DNA of 5,004 nucleotides from contig DAOVDN010000112.1 of NCBI GenBank assembly GCA_030669465.1, positions 1 to 5,004 of the forward strand. The letters run 5' to 3'. The notes beneath the pieces are model-generated. The model saw nothing but the letters and a program-made list of their open reading frames with translations. It ran no database searches and had not been told where the DNA came from. Below, piece by piece: positions 1 to 4,786 of the stretch (positions are counted from its first letter, which is position 1; every line of letters starts with the position of its first letter). Made by a program: the position numbers and the translations under genes. The DNA is from Desulfobacterales bacterium. Its GTDB lineage: Bacteria > Desulfobacterota > Desulfobacteria > Desulfobacterales > ETH-SRB1.

Positions 1-192
1 GGAACTGAAGCTTATGATATAACCGGGATCGAAAAAGAGCTTGAACCAGGAAAAGAACTTTTAGTTTGCGCTCGCCGGAAAGATGGCGTAGAAACAAAAT
101 TTACTGGTTTTGCCAGAATCGACTCTACTGTGGAGTTGAGCCACTATTGTCATGGCGGGATACTGGCGTACGTTTTACGCCATCTGAAATGA
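1..192 (+). CDS. Aconitate hydratase, C-terminal end (partial)
   Basis: The frame is open from the first base to a TGA at 190-192 and encodes the last 63 residues of a protein whose start lies upstream. The sequence shows the swivel-domain tail of aconitases: a GTEAYDITG stretch, then FTGFARIDSTVEL, and the ending CHGGILAYVLRHLK, matching the usual (Y/H)xxGGIL-x-YVLR ending of bacterial aconitate hydratases. Family knowledge: the enzyme isomerises citrate and isocitrate through cis-aconitate with a 4Fe-4S cluster, in the cytoplasm. The cluster cysteines lie upstream and cannot be checked. Other members of the aconitase superfamily (homoaconitase, large isopropylmalate dehydratase) are less likely from this ending. 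The stop is only 6 bases before the repeat element at 199, so the element sits directly against the gene's 3' end and no separate terminator is visible. Confidence 0.85.
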   Translation, partial: GTEAYDITGIEKELEPGKELLVCARRKDGVETKFTGFARIDSTVELSHYCHGGILAYVLRHLK

Positions 193-223
193 AAAATATG
201 TAGCCGTTCACGGCTTGAAACTT

Positions 224-459
224 GAAATTGGAAAGTAGAAATTTGGGAGAGATGAAACGAGTTTGCGAGTTGGATGTTTACAAACTGGCAGAAGCGTTAT
301 CAGATATGGTCTGGTACGACTTTGATAAGTGGTAGCCGTTGACGGCTTGAAAATAGAAATTGGAAATTGGAAATTTGGCCTTCATGCATCAAAAAAGCCT
401 ATCTGTCAAGAATGAAGACCTCTATGGTGTTCCCTCCCAAATTTCTACTTTCCAATTTC
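224..459. repeat. Inverted repeat pair A (224-249 / 434-459)
   Basis: Bases 224-249 are the exact reverse complement of 434-459 (26 bases; core GAAATTGGAAAGTAGAAA followed by TTTGGGAG). The left copy ends in the GGGAG of the ribosome binding site of the four-helix-bundle fragment, so this arm is the natural 5' leader of the gene. The right copy lies in the inner repeat unit, in opposite orientation. In RNA the two could pair as a 26-base stem, which would hide the ribosome binding site. Confidence 0.85.
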
Positions 460-625
460 TATTTTCAACGTTCCGTGAACGCTTACATTTGAAGAAACCA
501 AATCATGGTTGCGAAAACTCATCAGAAGAAAAGTTTTATCTGAGTCAAACGCGGCAGAATACAAAGCAAAAGTTGAAAAACTCGGCCCAAAATTGAATGC
601 GTTCATCAACAGTACAAAAGCATGA
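252..625 (+). pseudogene. Four-helix-bundle protein (23S rRNA IVP family), disrupted
   Basis: Two pieces of one recognisable gene are present in different frames. The 5' piece (ATG 252 to TAG 333-335, 27 residues) reads MKRVCELDVYKLAEALSDMV then WYDFDKW, the typical first helix of this family, with a GGGAGAG ribosome binding site touching the ATG. The 3' piece (from TTT 488 to TGA 623-625, 45 residues) reads FEETKSWLRKLIRRKVLSES and continues to LGPKLNAFINSTKA, the usual last helices. The family's middle part, normally about 45 residues with an IRSADSIAANIAEGYGR-like motif, is absent. Its place (336-487) is taken by repeat sequence that brings in a stop and a frame change. The proteins are small helical bundles, often about 120 residues, found as pentamers; their cellular role is unclear. 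As it stands no full-length product can be made. The family call is strong for both pieces together, moderate for either alone. Confidence 0.72.
331..487. repeat. Inner repeat unit interrupting the four-helix-bundle gene
   Basis: This 157-base unit has its own left end (333-352, 19 of 20 bases identical to 201-220) and right end (464-487, a 24-base exact direct repeat of 663-686). Both ends face the same way as the outer element's ends. Between them are two arms of GAAATTGG type and about 46 bases of unique sequence (388-433) with no convincing reading frame. It lies exactly where the middle of the four-helix-bundle gene should be. It looks like a gene-less, internally deleted copy of the same element that inserted into, or recombined with, the gene. 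Its arms are reversed relative to its ends. Confidence 0.65.
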
Positions 626-658
626 AGGCCAAATTTCCAATTTCCAATTTCTATTTTC
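349..658. repeat. Inverted repeat pair B (349-387 / 620-658), 39 bases exact
   Basis: Bases 349-387 are the exact reverse complement of 620-658. The core is AGAAATTGGAAATTGGAAAT, followed by TTGGCCTTCATGC. The right copy contains the last codon and the TGA stop (623-625) of the four-helix-bundle gene, so this arm is the natural 3' trailer of that gene. The left copy lies in the inner unit. Perfect identity over 39 bases, including non-repetitive bases, points to a recent copying or recombination event. Confidence 0.88.
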
Positions 659-704
659 TAATTTCAACGTTCCGTGAACGCTTACAAAATAAGACGATGT
701 TAAA

Positions 705-1019
705 ATGAAGACTAAATACGAAATAATTACTGAAGCAAGAGAAATTTTAGAGTTACCCGAATACGCAACTATGCCGCAAATTAAAGAGAATTATAAAAGA
801 CTAATCAAAAAGTGGCATCCTGATAAAAATGCAAATGATAAAGAAATATATGAAGAAAATGCAAAAAAAATAATTGAAGCGTACAAAACAATAATTACTT
901 ATTGTAAGAATTATAGATACTCTTTTTCCAAAGAGGAGGTTGAAAAATACATCAAAGATCAAGAATGGTGGTTCAAACGGTTTGGAAATGATCCTATTTG
1001 GGGAAATTATCAGGATTAA
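705..1019 (+). CDS. Small stand-alone J-domain protein (DnaJ-like)
   Basis: The 104-residue product carries one J domain over residues 10-66: helix I (AREILELPEYATMPQIKENY), helix II with KRLIKKWHPDK, and the HPD motif at residues 38-40, which in this family stimulates the ATPase of DnaK/Hsp70. There is no Gly/Phe region, zinc finger or client-binding domain, so it is a class C type J protein. The tail (residues about 72-104) is conserved-looking and aromatic: SFSKEEVEKYI, then DQEWWFKRFGNDPIWG. It may be a partner-binding motif; that is inference. It is probably cytoplasmic, with no signal peptide or membrane segment. Codon use is visibly more A+T-rich than in the genes on either side, which together with the adjoining repeat element (19 bases upstream) hints at separate acquisition. 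No good Shine-Dalgarno sequence precedes ATG 705, and no other start keeps the whole J domain. Its client is unknown. Confidence 0.85.
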   Translation: MKTKYEIITEAREILELPEYATMPQIKENYKRLIKKWHPDKNANDKEIYEENAKKIIEAYKTIITYCKNYRYSFSKEEVEKYIKDQEWWFKRFGNDPIWGNYQD

Positions 1020-1123
1020 ATATCATTTATCACGATATAACAACATGGTGGAAAGGACAGCATAGGAAAGAACCGAAATTTTTCTTTGGACAACAGCCAG
1101 TAAAGGAATAACCAATTTTTTAG

Positions 1124-1130
1124 AAGGAGG
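1124..1130 (+). promoter_or_regulatory. Strong ribosome binding site (AAGGAGG)
   Basis: AAGGAGG lies 5 bases before ATG 1136 and is a near-perfect Shine-Dalgarno match. It fixes the start of the thiamine-binding family gene and is much stronger than the site of any other gene in the window. The rest of the 1020-1135 gap shows no clear promoter or terminator. Confidence 0.85.
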
Positions 1131-1135
1131 GTAAA

Positions 1136-1438
1136 ATGCCTATCGCAACAGTCCATATTATTCCATTGGGGACAGCCACTCCCAGTGTGGGAGACTACAT
1201 CGCAGACTGCGTCAGGGTCCTAAAAGAGGCAAGGGCAAGCTTTGAGGTGCATGCCATGGGAACTGTCATTGACGGGGAGATTGACGAAATCTTAAACCTG
1301 GTCAAAAAGATGCACGCCGTTCCATTTGAAAAGGGAGTCCAACGGGTTGTTACTACGATTTCGATTGACGACCGCCGTGACAAAAAAGTGACCGCCCGTG
1401 AAAAGCTGGCATCTGTCATGAAGAGATTAGAGGCCTAA
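1136..1438 (+). CDS. MTH1187-family thiamine-binding protein
   Basis: The 100-residue product belongs to the MTH1187/YkoF-like family (formerly DUF77). Matching features are the opening beta strand MPIATVHIIPLGTATPSVGD (residues 1-20), the family-typical ADCVRVL helix, the FEVHAMGTVIDGEIDEIL block (about residues 36-53), and the closing GVQRVVTTISIDDRRDK strand before the last helix. Length fits the family (about 95-105). Members fold as ferredoxin-like alpha/beta units that assemble as oligomers, and some bind thiamine or related molecules; whether this one transports, buffers or senses thiamine is not known. It is a soluble cytoplasmic protein with no signal peptide. The start is set by AAGGAGG 5 bases upstream. 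A terminator-like hairpin follows, so it may be transcribed alone. No thiamine-pathway gene is visible nearby. Confidence 0.88.
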   Translation: MPIATVHIIPLGTATPSVGDYIADCVRVLKEARASFEVHAMGTVIDGEIDEILNLVKKMHAVPFEKGVQRVVTTISIDDRRDKKVTAREKLASVMKRLEA

Positions 1439-1448
1439 ACATTATTGC

Positions 1449-1499
1449 AAAATAATCCCGGGTAATTGGGTCAACCTTTTTGATGGGGGAATTATTTTT
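1449..1499 (+). terminator. Terminator-like hairpin after the thiamine-binding gene
   Basis: AAAATAATCCC (1449-1459) can pair with GGGAATTATTTT (1487-1498) with one bulged base, followed by one further T. The stem is A+T-rich with a short G+C part, and its T-run is part of the stem, so it could act in both directions. It begins 10 bases after the stop at 1438. Termination strength is uncertain because the loop is about 27 bases. Confidence 0.5.
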
Positions 1500-1523
1500 G
1501 ATGACCGTAGCCTGTAAGAGTCC

Positions 1524-2480
1524 ATGATAACCATCGGTTTTTCATCTCACCGAGCCGAAGCCCTCCCTTTTGCCCGACAGCACATGGACCGACATCGGAT
1601 CATTGTGCTTGAAGAACCGCCGTCTCCACATTTTTCGGCTATGCTTGAGGGCCGTGTTTCGATTAATGGCTATATAATGAAACTTGATGTAGAGTTTCCC
1701 GAGTTTGAACGTCTTATGTGCGGTCTTCTGCGAGAACTTCACAGCAAAGGCCGGAGAATCACTCAGGTGGAGCCCTATCTTGAGACACTCCTCCAGATTC
1801 ATGAACTTTTTGCTGAAGGAAAGACCCCGGAATATGTGGTGAAAGACCCCTCCTTAAAAGAGGTATATAAGGCGGAAAAGCGGGTTGCCGGTGCCCTGAT
1901 CACATACTATACCCGCAGTATCCAGGCTTCCTTTGAAGACGTAGTCGATGCAGTAAAGGATTTTGCCCGTACCGACGCCAGGCGCATCGCCCTTCGAGAA
2001 CGCATGCGAGCCCAGGCCATTGCACCGTTGACCAGGTCTGGTGAATCCGTATATGTAGAAGCCGGTTACATCCATTATCTTCTTTATCGCTACCTTCGCT
2101 GCGAGCTTGGCCCAGCCCAAAAAATTCGTGTTGTTTTTCTTCTCGAACCCATCGTCAGAAAATTAAAAGGGAGGCGGCGGAATCTGGGGCCGGGCGACGT
2201 CTTGACCCTTCATTATGCTTTTCATAACGCCCTTCAAAATGGTGTAGCAGACCTGCTGGCTGCCCGCAGCCTTATCTACATCAAACTGATTCAAAAGGAG
2301 GAACTGCTCCCTGGGCTGTCTGATGCACCTCACACCGAGGATGAAGTCAGGATAAATCGTCTGGTCGACAGGCTGCGGTTTGATGACTGCAAAACACTCT
2401 TTGATCTCATCCGCCTTGCAAAGCGAAAACATGCTCTTCAGTTGGTAAAAGCCTACCTTGAACAAAAAAACCCAATATGA
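1524..2480 (+). CDS. Hypothetical protein, possible TraB/ChaN-like fold
   Basis: The 318-residue soluble product is not one I recognise by name. The N-terminus ITIGFSSHRAEALPF leads through a helix to IIVLEEPPSPHF. The spacing of His9 and Glu30/Glu31 resembles the strand-helix-strand opening of the TraB/PrgY, TIKI and ChaN/EreA-like superfamily, where an N-terminal His and a later Glu line the active site. A second block, SVYVEAGYIHYLLYRYL (Glu179, His184), resembles the later G-x-x-H element of that group. The middle (about residues 65-165) and the end are mainly charged helices. No signal peptide or membrane segment is seen. ATG 1524 is the first possible start after an in-frame TAA at 1515-1517 and keeps the His9 motif; its ribosome binding site (AAGAG, 3 bases away) is poor. 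The homology is remote and inferred. It lies 85 bases after the thiamine-binding gene with a hairpin between them, so co-transcription is uncertain. Confidence 0.7.
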   Translation: MITIGFSSHRAEALPFARQHMDRHRIIVLEEPPSPHFSAMLEGRVSINGYIMKLDVEFPEFERLMCGLLRELHSKGRRITQVEPYLETLLQIHELFAEGKTPEYVVKDPSLKEVYKAEKRVAGALITYYTRSIQASFEDVVDAVKDFARTDARRIALRERMRAQAIAPLTRSGESVYVEAGYIHYLLYRYLRCELGPAQKIRVVFLLEPIVRKLKGRRRNLGPGDVLTLHYAFHNALQNGVADLLAARSLIYIKLIQKEELLPGLSDAPHTEDEVRINRLVDRLRFDDCKTLFDLIRLAKRKHALQLVKAYLEQKNPI

Positions 2481-2509
2481 ATGAGCACAATCTATAGACT
2501 TTCAGATAG

Positions 2510-2581
2510 AGGCATGCAATGTCCCGGCATCGCCTGGGTTGCTGATAACGGGATGCCTTTATGATATATATTTGGGCATCC
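2510..2581 (+). other. Two mutually exclusive hairpins downstream of the 318-aa gene
   Basis: AGGCAT (2510-2515) can pair with ATGCCT (2553-2558), supported inside by CCCG (2523-2526) with CGGG (2549-2552). Alternatively GGATGCC (2551-2557) pairs with GGCATCC (2575-2581). The two foldings share bases 2551-2557 and cannot coexist. Neither is followed by a proper T-run. It could be the 3' end structure of the upstream transcript or a small structured RNA. Confidence 0.4.
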
Positions 2582-2602
2582 TTCACAACAAGTCAAAAGT
2601 AG

Positions 2603-2763
2603 TTTACACTTTGTTGATCTTGTATTTTGGCAGTGAAATTTGAAACTAGAAATTGGAAATTGGAAAAAATACAAAGATGTAGATGTGTTACCTAATTTCA
2701 AATTTCCAGTTTCAACATCGGCATTCAATTCGATAATACACGCTTTTTCGAAAAAAGTGTAAA
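2603..2763. repeat. Outer inverted repeat TTTACACTTT / AAAGTGTAAA
   Basis: TTTACACTTT (2603-2612) is the exact complement of AAAGTGTAAA (2754-2763). The pair encloses the GAAATTGG stem at 2640-2715. It may mark the borders of a 161-base non-coding repeat unit, but ten A+T-rich bases could also pair by chance. Confidence 0.4.
2640..2715. repeat. Gene-less copy of the GAAATTGG stem
   Basis: The left arm (2640-2663, TTGAAACTAGAAATTGGAAA then TTGG) pairs with the right arm (2691-2715, whose complement begins TTGAAACTGGAAATTTGAAA), with three mismatches and one extra base. The loop is 27 bases with no reading frame. The units are the same as in the arms of the four-helix-bundle element at 199-686, but the AGCCGTTCACGGCT-type end hairpins are missing. 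It looks like a relic or a minimal member of the same repeat family. Confidence 0.65.
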
Positions 2764-2802
2764 TTGGTGAATGAAGGGTGCCCGGATTTGTTTACCTTCT
2801 TC

Positions 2803-2831
2803 TTGATAATCATAACAGGATAAGCTAAAAT
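2803..2831 (+). promoter_or_regulatory. Sigma-70-type promoter for the CoA-transferase/GNAT gene
   Basis: TTGATA (2803-2808) and TAAAAT (2826-2831) are separated by exactly 17 bases, each matching the bacterial housekeeping consensus at five of six positions or better. Transcription would begin near 2838, about 64 bases before the start codon at 2902. No operator-like repeat overlaps it clearly. Confidence 0.6.
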
Positions 2832-2833
2832 AG

Positions 2834-2868
2834 CGCTTGTTCGGGAGCGGGTTTTTTCTTTTTTTTTC
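2834..2868 (+). terminator. Small hairpin plus long T-tract
   Basis: CGCT (2834-2837) can pair with AGCG (2846-2849) around a TGTTCGGG loop, followed by GG and a T-tract broken by a single C (2852-2867). It resembles a weak intrinsic terminator. It overlaps the expected start of transcription from the 2803-2831 promoter. It may therefore stop read-through from upstream, or act only as an unstructured T-rich leader. The 4-bp stem is short, so the call is weak. Confidence 0.35.
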
Positions 2869-2888
2869 ATATTGATCAATCAATTCCT

Positions 2889-2893
2889 AAGGG
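2889..2893 (+). promoter_or_regulatory. Ribosome binding site deciding the ATG 2902 start
   Basis: AAGGG lies 8 bases before ATG 2902. It is too close to the in-frame ATG at 2896 (2 bases) and downstream of TTG 2872, so it supports a protein beginning MAKAIYW. Confidence 0.65.
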
Positions 2894-2901
2894 TGATGAT
2901 T

Positions 2902-4776
2902 ATGGCTAAAGCAATTTACTGGGCAGATAATTATGTTGACATTAAACGGACCGCACAAGAAGCAATAGGTTTAATTAAGCCCGGCCAAAGGGTTTTTATA
3001 GGATCTTCTTGCGGAGAACCGCAATATCTGGTCAGAGAACTTTCTGAAGCGTCAAAAAAATATACGGATATTGAGATTGTTCGCCTGATGACTCTGGAAA
3101 GCAGCCCTTTAACTTTGATCGCAAATAAAACAAAGGGTAATAACCTTAATATCAGGTCTTTTTATTCGGGATCAGCCAAGATTAAGAGTATCGCAAAAAA
3201 TATGCGGTTTCTCACCCCAATAAACCTTTCCGCGGTTCCCCGCCTGTTTAAGACCAAACGTCTTCCCATACATGTAGCCCTTATTCAAGTTTCCCCTCCG
3301 GATGATTTCGGATGGATGAGCCTGGGTGTTTCTGTGGATATAACTCTGGCGGCTGCTATGTCTGCCGACCTTGTAATTGCCCAGGTAAACTCCAGAATGC
3401 CCAGGGTGCTTGGCCGAAGTTTTATAAATGTAAACGACGTAGATGCAATTGTTGAACATGATGAAGAGCTTCTTAGTATCGACAAACCCAGGGAAACAGA
3501 AACCGCCAATCTTATCGGCAAGCTTGTTGCGAGACTTATAGACGACGGTTCAACTATCCAGTCCAGCCCTGGTGCAATTGCACATGCAACTCTTTTAGCG
3601 CTTTCAGATAAAAATGATCTTGGCGTCCATTCGCAGTACCTTACCAATGCTATAATGGATCTTTTTTCAAAAGGTGTTATTACAAACCGGAAAAAGGGGT
3701 ACAACGATGGAAAACTGGTGGCAAGCAGTGCAATTGGTACAAGTTATCTTTACGAATTTATAGATGATAATCCTGCTATTGAGTTTCATCCTTCAAATTA
3801 TGTAAATGACCCCGCTATTATTTGCCGTCATAACAAAATGGTGTCCATGAACGTTGCGATGGGTATGGATCTCACCGGTCAGGTTGCTGTTGATGCTCTT
3901 TCTTACAACCATTTTTCCGGTGTGACGGGCATGCTGGATTTTGTGAGAGGAGCTTCTCAGTCCAAAGGAGGCAAATCGATTCTTATGCTGGCCTCAACAT
4001 TTATGCAAGGCAAAAAAAGTCGTATTGTTCCAATGCTGGACGATATGGCCGTAGTAATTCCAAGGAGCGATGTTCAATACGTGGTAACTGAATATGGCAC
4101 TGTAAACCTTTTTGGAAAAAGCCTCCAGGAAAGAGCTATGGCCATGATAAGCATTGCCCATCCTGATTTTCGTGATGAGCTCTTTTTCAAAGCCCAAAAA
4201 ATGGGTTTGCTTGGATCAGAGCGCAGCCTGAAGGAATCTATACACGGCATATATCCGCTAATGCTGGAAGAAACAAGGGAGATTGACGGTAAGCCTGTAA
4301 CTATCAGACCGGCAAAGCCGGTTGATGAAAGAAGGATACAAGAGCATTTTTACAGTCTGGATAAGAGCGATATCATTTCAAGGTTTTTTCATGAGAAGAC
4401 CAGCTTTGCGTATGATGAAGTTGAAAATATCTCCCAGATAGACTACATTCAAAATTTGACCCTTGTTGCTGTGACAGGGGAAGTCGGTTTTGAAAAAATC
4501 GTTGCAGTTGGGGAATATCTACTTGATCAGGCAAAAAATATGGCGGAAGTCGCCTTTTCCGTGAACAGAGAGTTTCAGAATAAAGGGCTCGGCAGGCTCT
4601 TGCTTAAAAAACTGTCCGAGGCAGCACGGGAAAATGGGATTTCCGGGTTGATCGCATATACTTCACCACAAAACCAGGTTATGGTAAGGCTGTTTAAAAG
4701 CTTGCCATATAAATGCAGGACTCTATTTGATGGCGATGTTCTTACGTTGAGCTGCAAATTTGATGAATTAAAATAA
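2902..4776 (+). CDS. Acetyl-CoA hydrolase/CoA-transferase fused to GNAT acetyltransferase
   Basis: The 624-residue product joins two modules. Residues about 5-435 are an acetyl-CoA hydrolase/transferase (4-hydroxybutyrate CoA-transferase-like) unit with both halves; marks include SPGAIAHATL (222-231), LGVHSQ ending at 245, FHPSNYVNDP, SGVTGMLDFVRGA (339-351) and VVTEYG (394-399). Residues about 466-620 are a GNAT domain (VTIRPAKPVDE, then AEVAFSVNREFQNKGLGR with the acetyl-CoA loop Q559-N-K-G-L-G564). Family knowledge: the first module moves CoA between acids through a glutamyl-CoA intermediate, and such fusions occur in deltaproteobacteria. Here the expected catalytic Glu is Gln245, so the activity is in doubt. 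The start is ATG 2902, with AAGGG (2889-2893) 8 bases upstream; a longer frame from TTG 2872 has no ribosome binding site and follows a T-tract. It is cytoplasmic and has its own promoter (2803-2831). The next gene starts 10 bases after its stop, suggesting one operon. Confidence 0.88.
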   Translation: MAKAIYWADNYVDIKRTAQEAIGLIKPGQRVFIGSSCGEPQYLVRELSEASKKYTDIEIVRLMTLESSPLTLIANKTKGNNLNIRSFYSGSAKIKSIAKNMRFLTPINLSAVPRLFKTKRLPIHVALIQVSPPDDFGWMSLGVSVDITLAAAMSADLVIAQVNSRMPRVLGRSFINVNDVDAIVEHDEELLSIDKPRETETANLIGKLVARLIDDGSTIQSSPGAIAHATLLALSDKNDLGVHSQYLTNAIMDLFSKGVITNRKKGYNDGKLVASSAIGTSYLYEFIDDNPAIEFHPSNYVNDPAIICRHNKMVSMNVAMGMDLTGQVAVDALSYNHFSGVTGMLDFVRGASQSKGGKSILMLASTFMQGKKSRIVPMLDDMAVVIPRSDVQYVVTEYGTVNLFGKSLQERAMAMISIAHPDFRDELFFKAQKMGLLGSERSLKESIHGIYPLMLEETREIDGKPVTIRPAKPVDERRIQEHFYSLDKSDIISRFFHEKTSFAYDEVENISQIDYIQNLTLVAVTGEVGFEKIVAVGEYLLDQAKNMAEVAFSVNREFQNKGLGRLLLKKLSEAARENGISGLIAYTSPQNQVMVRLFKSLPYKCRTLFDGDVLTLSCKFDELK

Positions 4777-4786
4777 TGGATCGGAT

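Larger units (their letters stand above)
199..686 (+). mobile_element. Four-helix-bundle (IVP-type) repeat element, composite
   Basis: This 488-base unit is bounded by an imperfect terminal inverted repeat. Bases 199-213 (TGTAGCCGTTCACGG) match the complement of 672-686 (TGTAAGCGTTCACGG) at 13 of 15 positions. Each end can form a small hairpin: AGCCGT-TC-ACGGCT at 202-215 and CGTTC-CGT-GAACG near 669-680. Inside each end lies an arm built from GAAATTGG-type units, and between the arms lies a broken four-helix-bundle gene. A second set of ends (331-345 and 473-487) lies inside the gene. From general knowledge, four-helix-bundle 'S23/intervening-sequence' genes occur inside 23S rRNA helices and as dispersed copies with similar repeats; their mobility mechanism is not something I can state. 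No transposase is encoded here, so any movement would have to be driven from elsewhere. The call as a mobile or formerly mobile unit is an inference from its bounded structure. Confidence 0.6.
2481..2802. other. Gene-less stretch with hairpins and repeats
   Basis: No convincing reading frame is present on either strand between the 318-residue gene and the promoter at 2803. The stretch holds a G+C-richer block of alternative hairpins (2510-2581), then a gene-less GAAATTGG stem (2640-2715) set inside a further inverted repeat (2603-2763). A possible 78-codon frame on the minus strand runs through the repeat and has no protein-like features. Confidence 0.7.

Noticed and set aside
349..387. Tandem GAAATTGG units considered as a CRISPR array or simple microsatellite
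   Set aside because: Units are 7-8 bases with no spacers, occur as few-copy inverted arms, and include unique bases in their perfect pairing, so they are element arms instead.
360..596. 78-codon frame inside the four-helix-bundle element, with an NEDLYGVPSQI stretch faintly like another four-helix-bundle subfamily
   Set aside because: It begins inside a repeat arm, runs through two arms and an end hairpin, and overlaps the C-terminal fragment out of frame. The resemblance covers about 11 residues, partly encoded by the repeat arm, so it is likely chance.
199..686. A true 23S rRNA intervening sequence
   Set aside because: No rRNA sequence flanks it; it lies between an aconitase gene and a J-domain gene, so it is a dispersed copy and not an insertion in rRNA.
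1195..1419. 74-codon frame on the minus strand
   Set aside because: It lies inside the thiamine-binding family gene, which has a strong ribosome binding site and a clear family match.
2872..2901. Ten-residue N-terminal extension of the CoA-transferase/GNAT protein from TTG 2872
   Set aside because: TTG 2872 follows a T-tract with no ribosome binding site, while AAGGG is well placed for ATG 2902; family proteins also start close to this point.
2481..2901. tRNA, small known riboswitch or replication origin in the long gap
   Set aside because: I found no cloverleaf, no riboswitch core I recognise, and no repeated DnaA-type boxes; only hairpins, repeats and the promoter can be supported.
3285..3704. 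139-codon frame on the minus strand
   Set aside because: It lies wholly inside the well-supported CoA-transferase gene; its Ser/Arg-rich, low-complexity make-up is typical of an antisense shadow.
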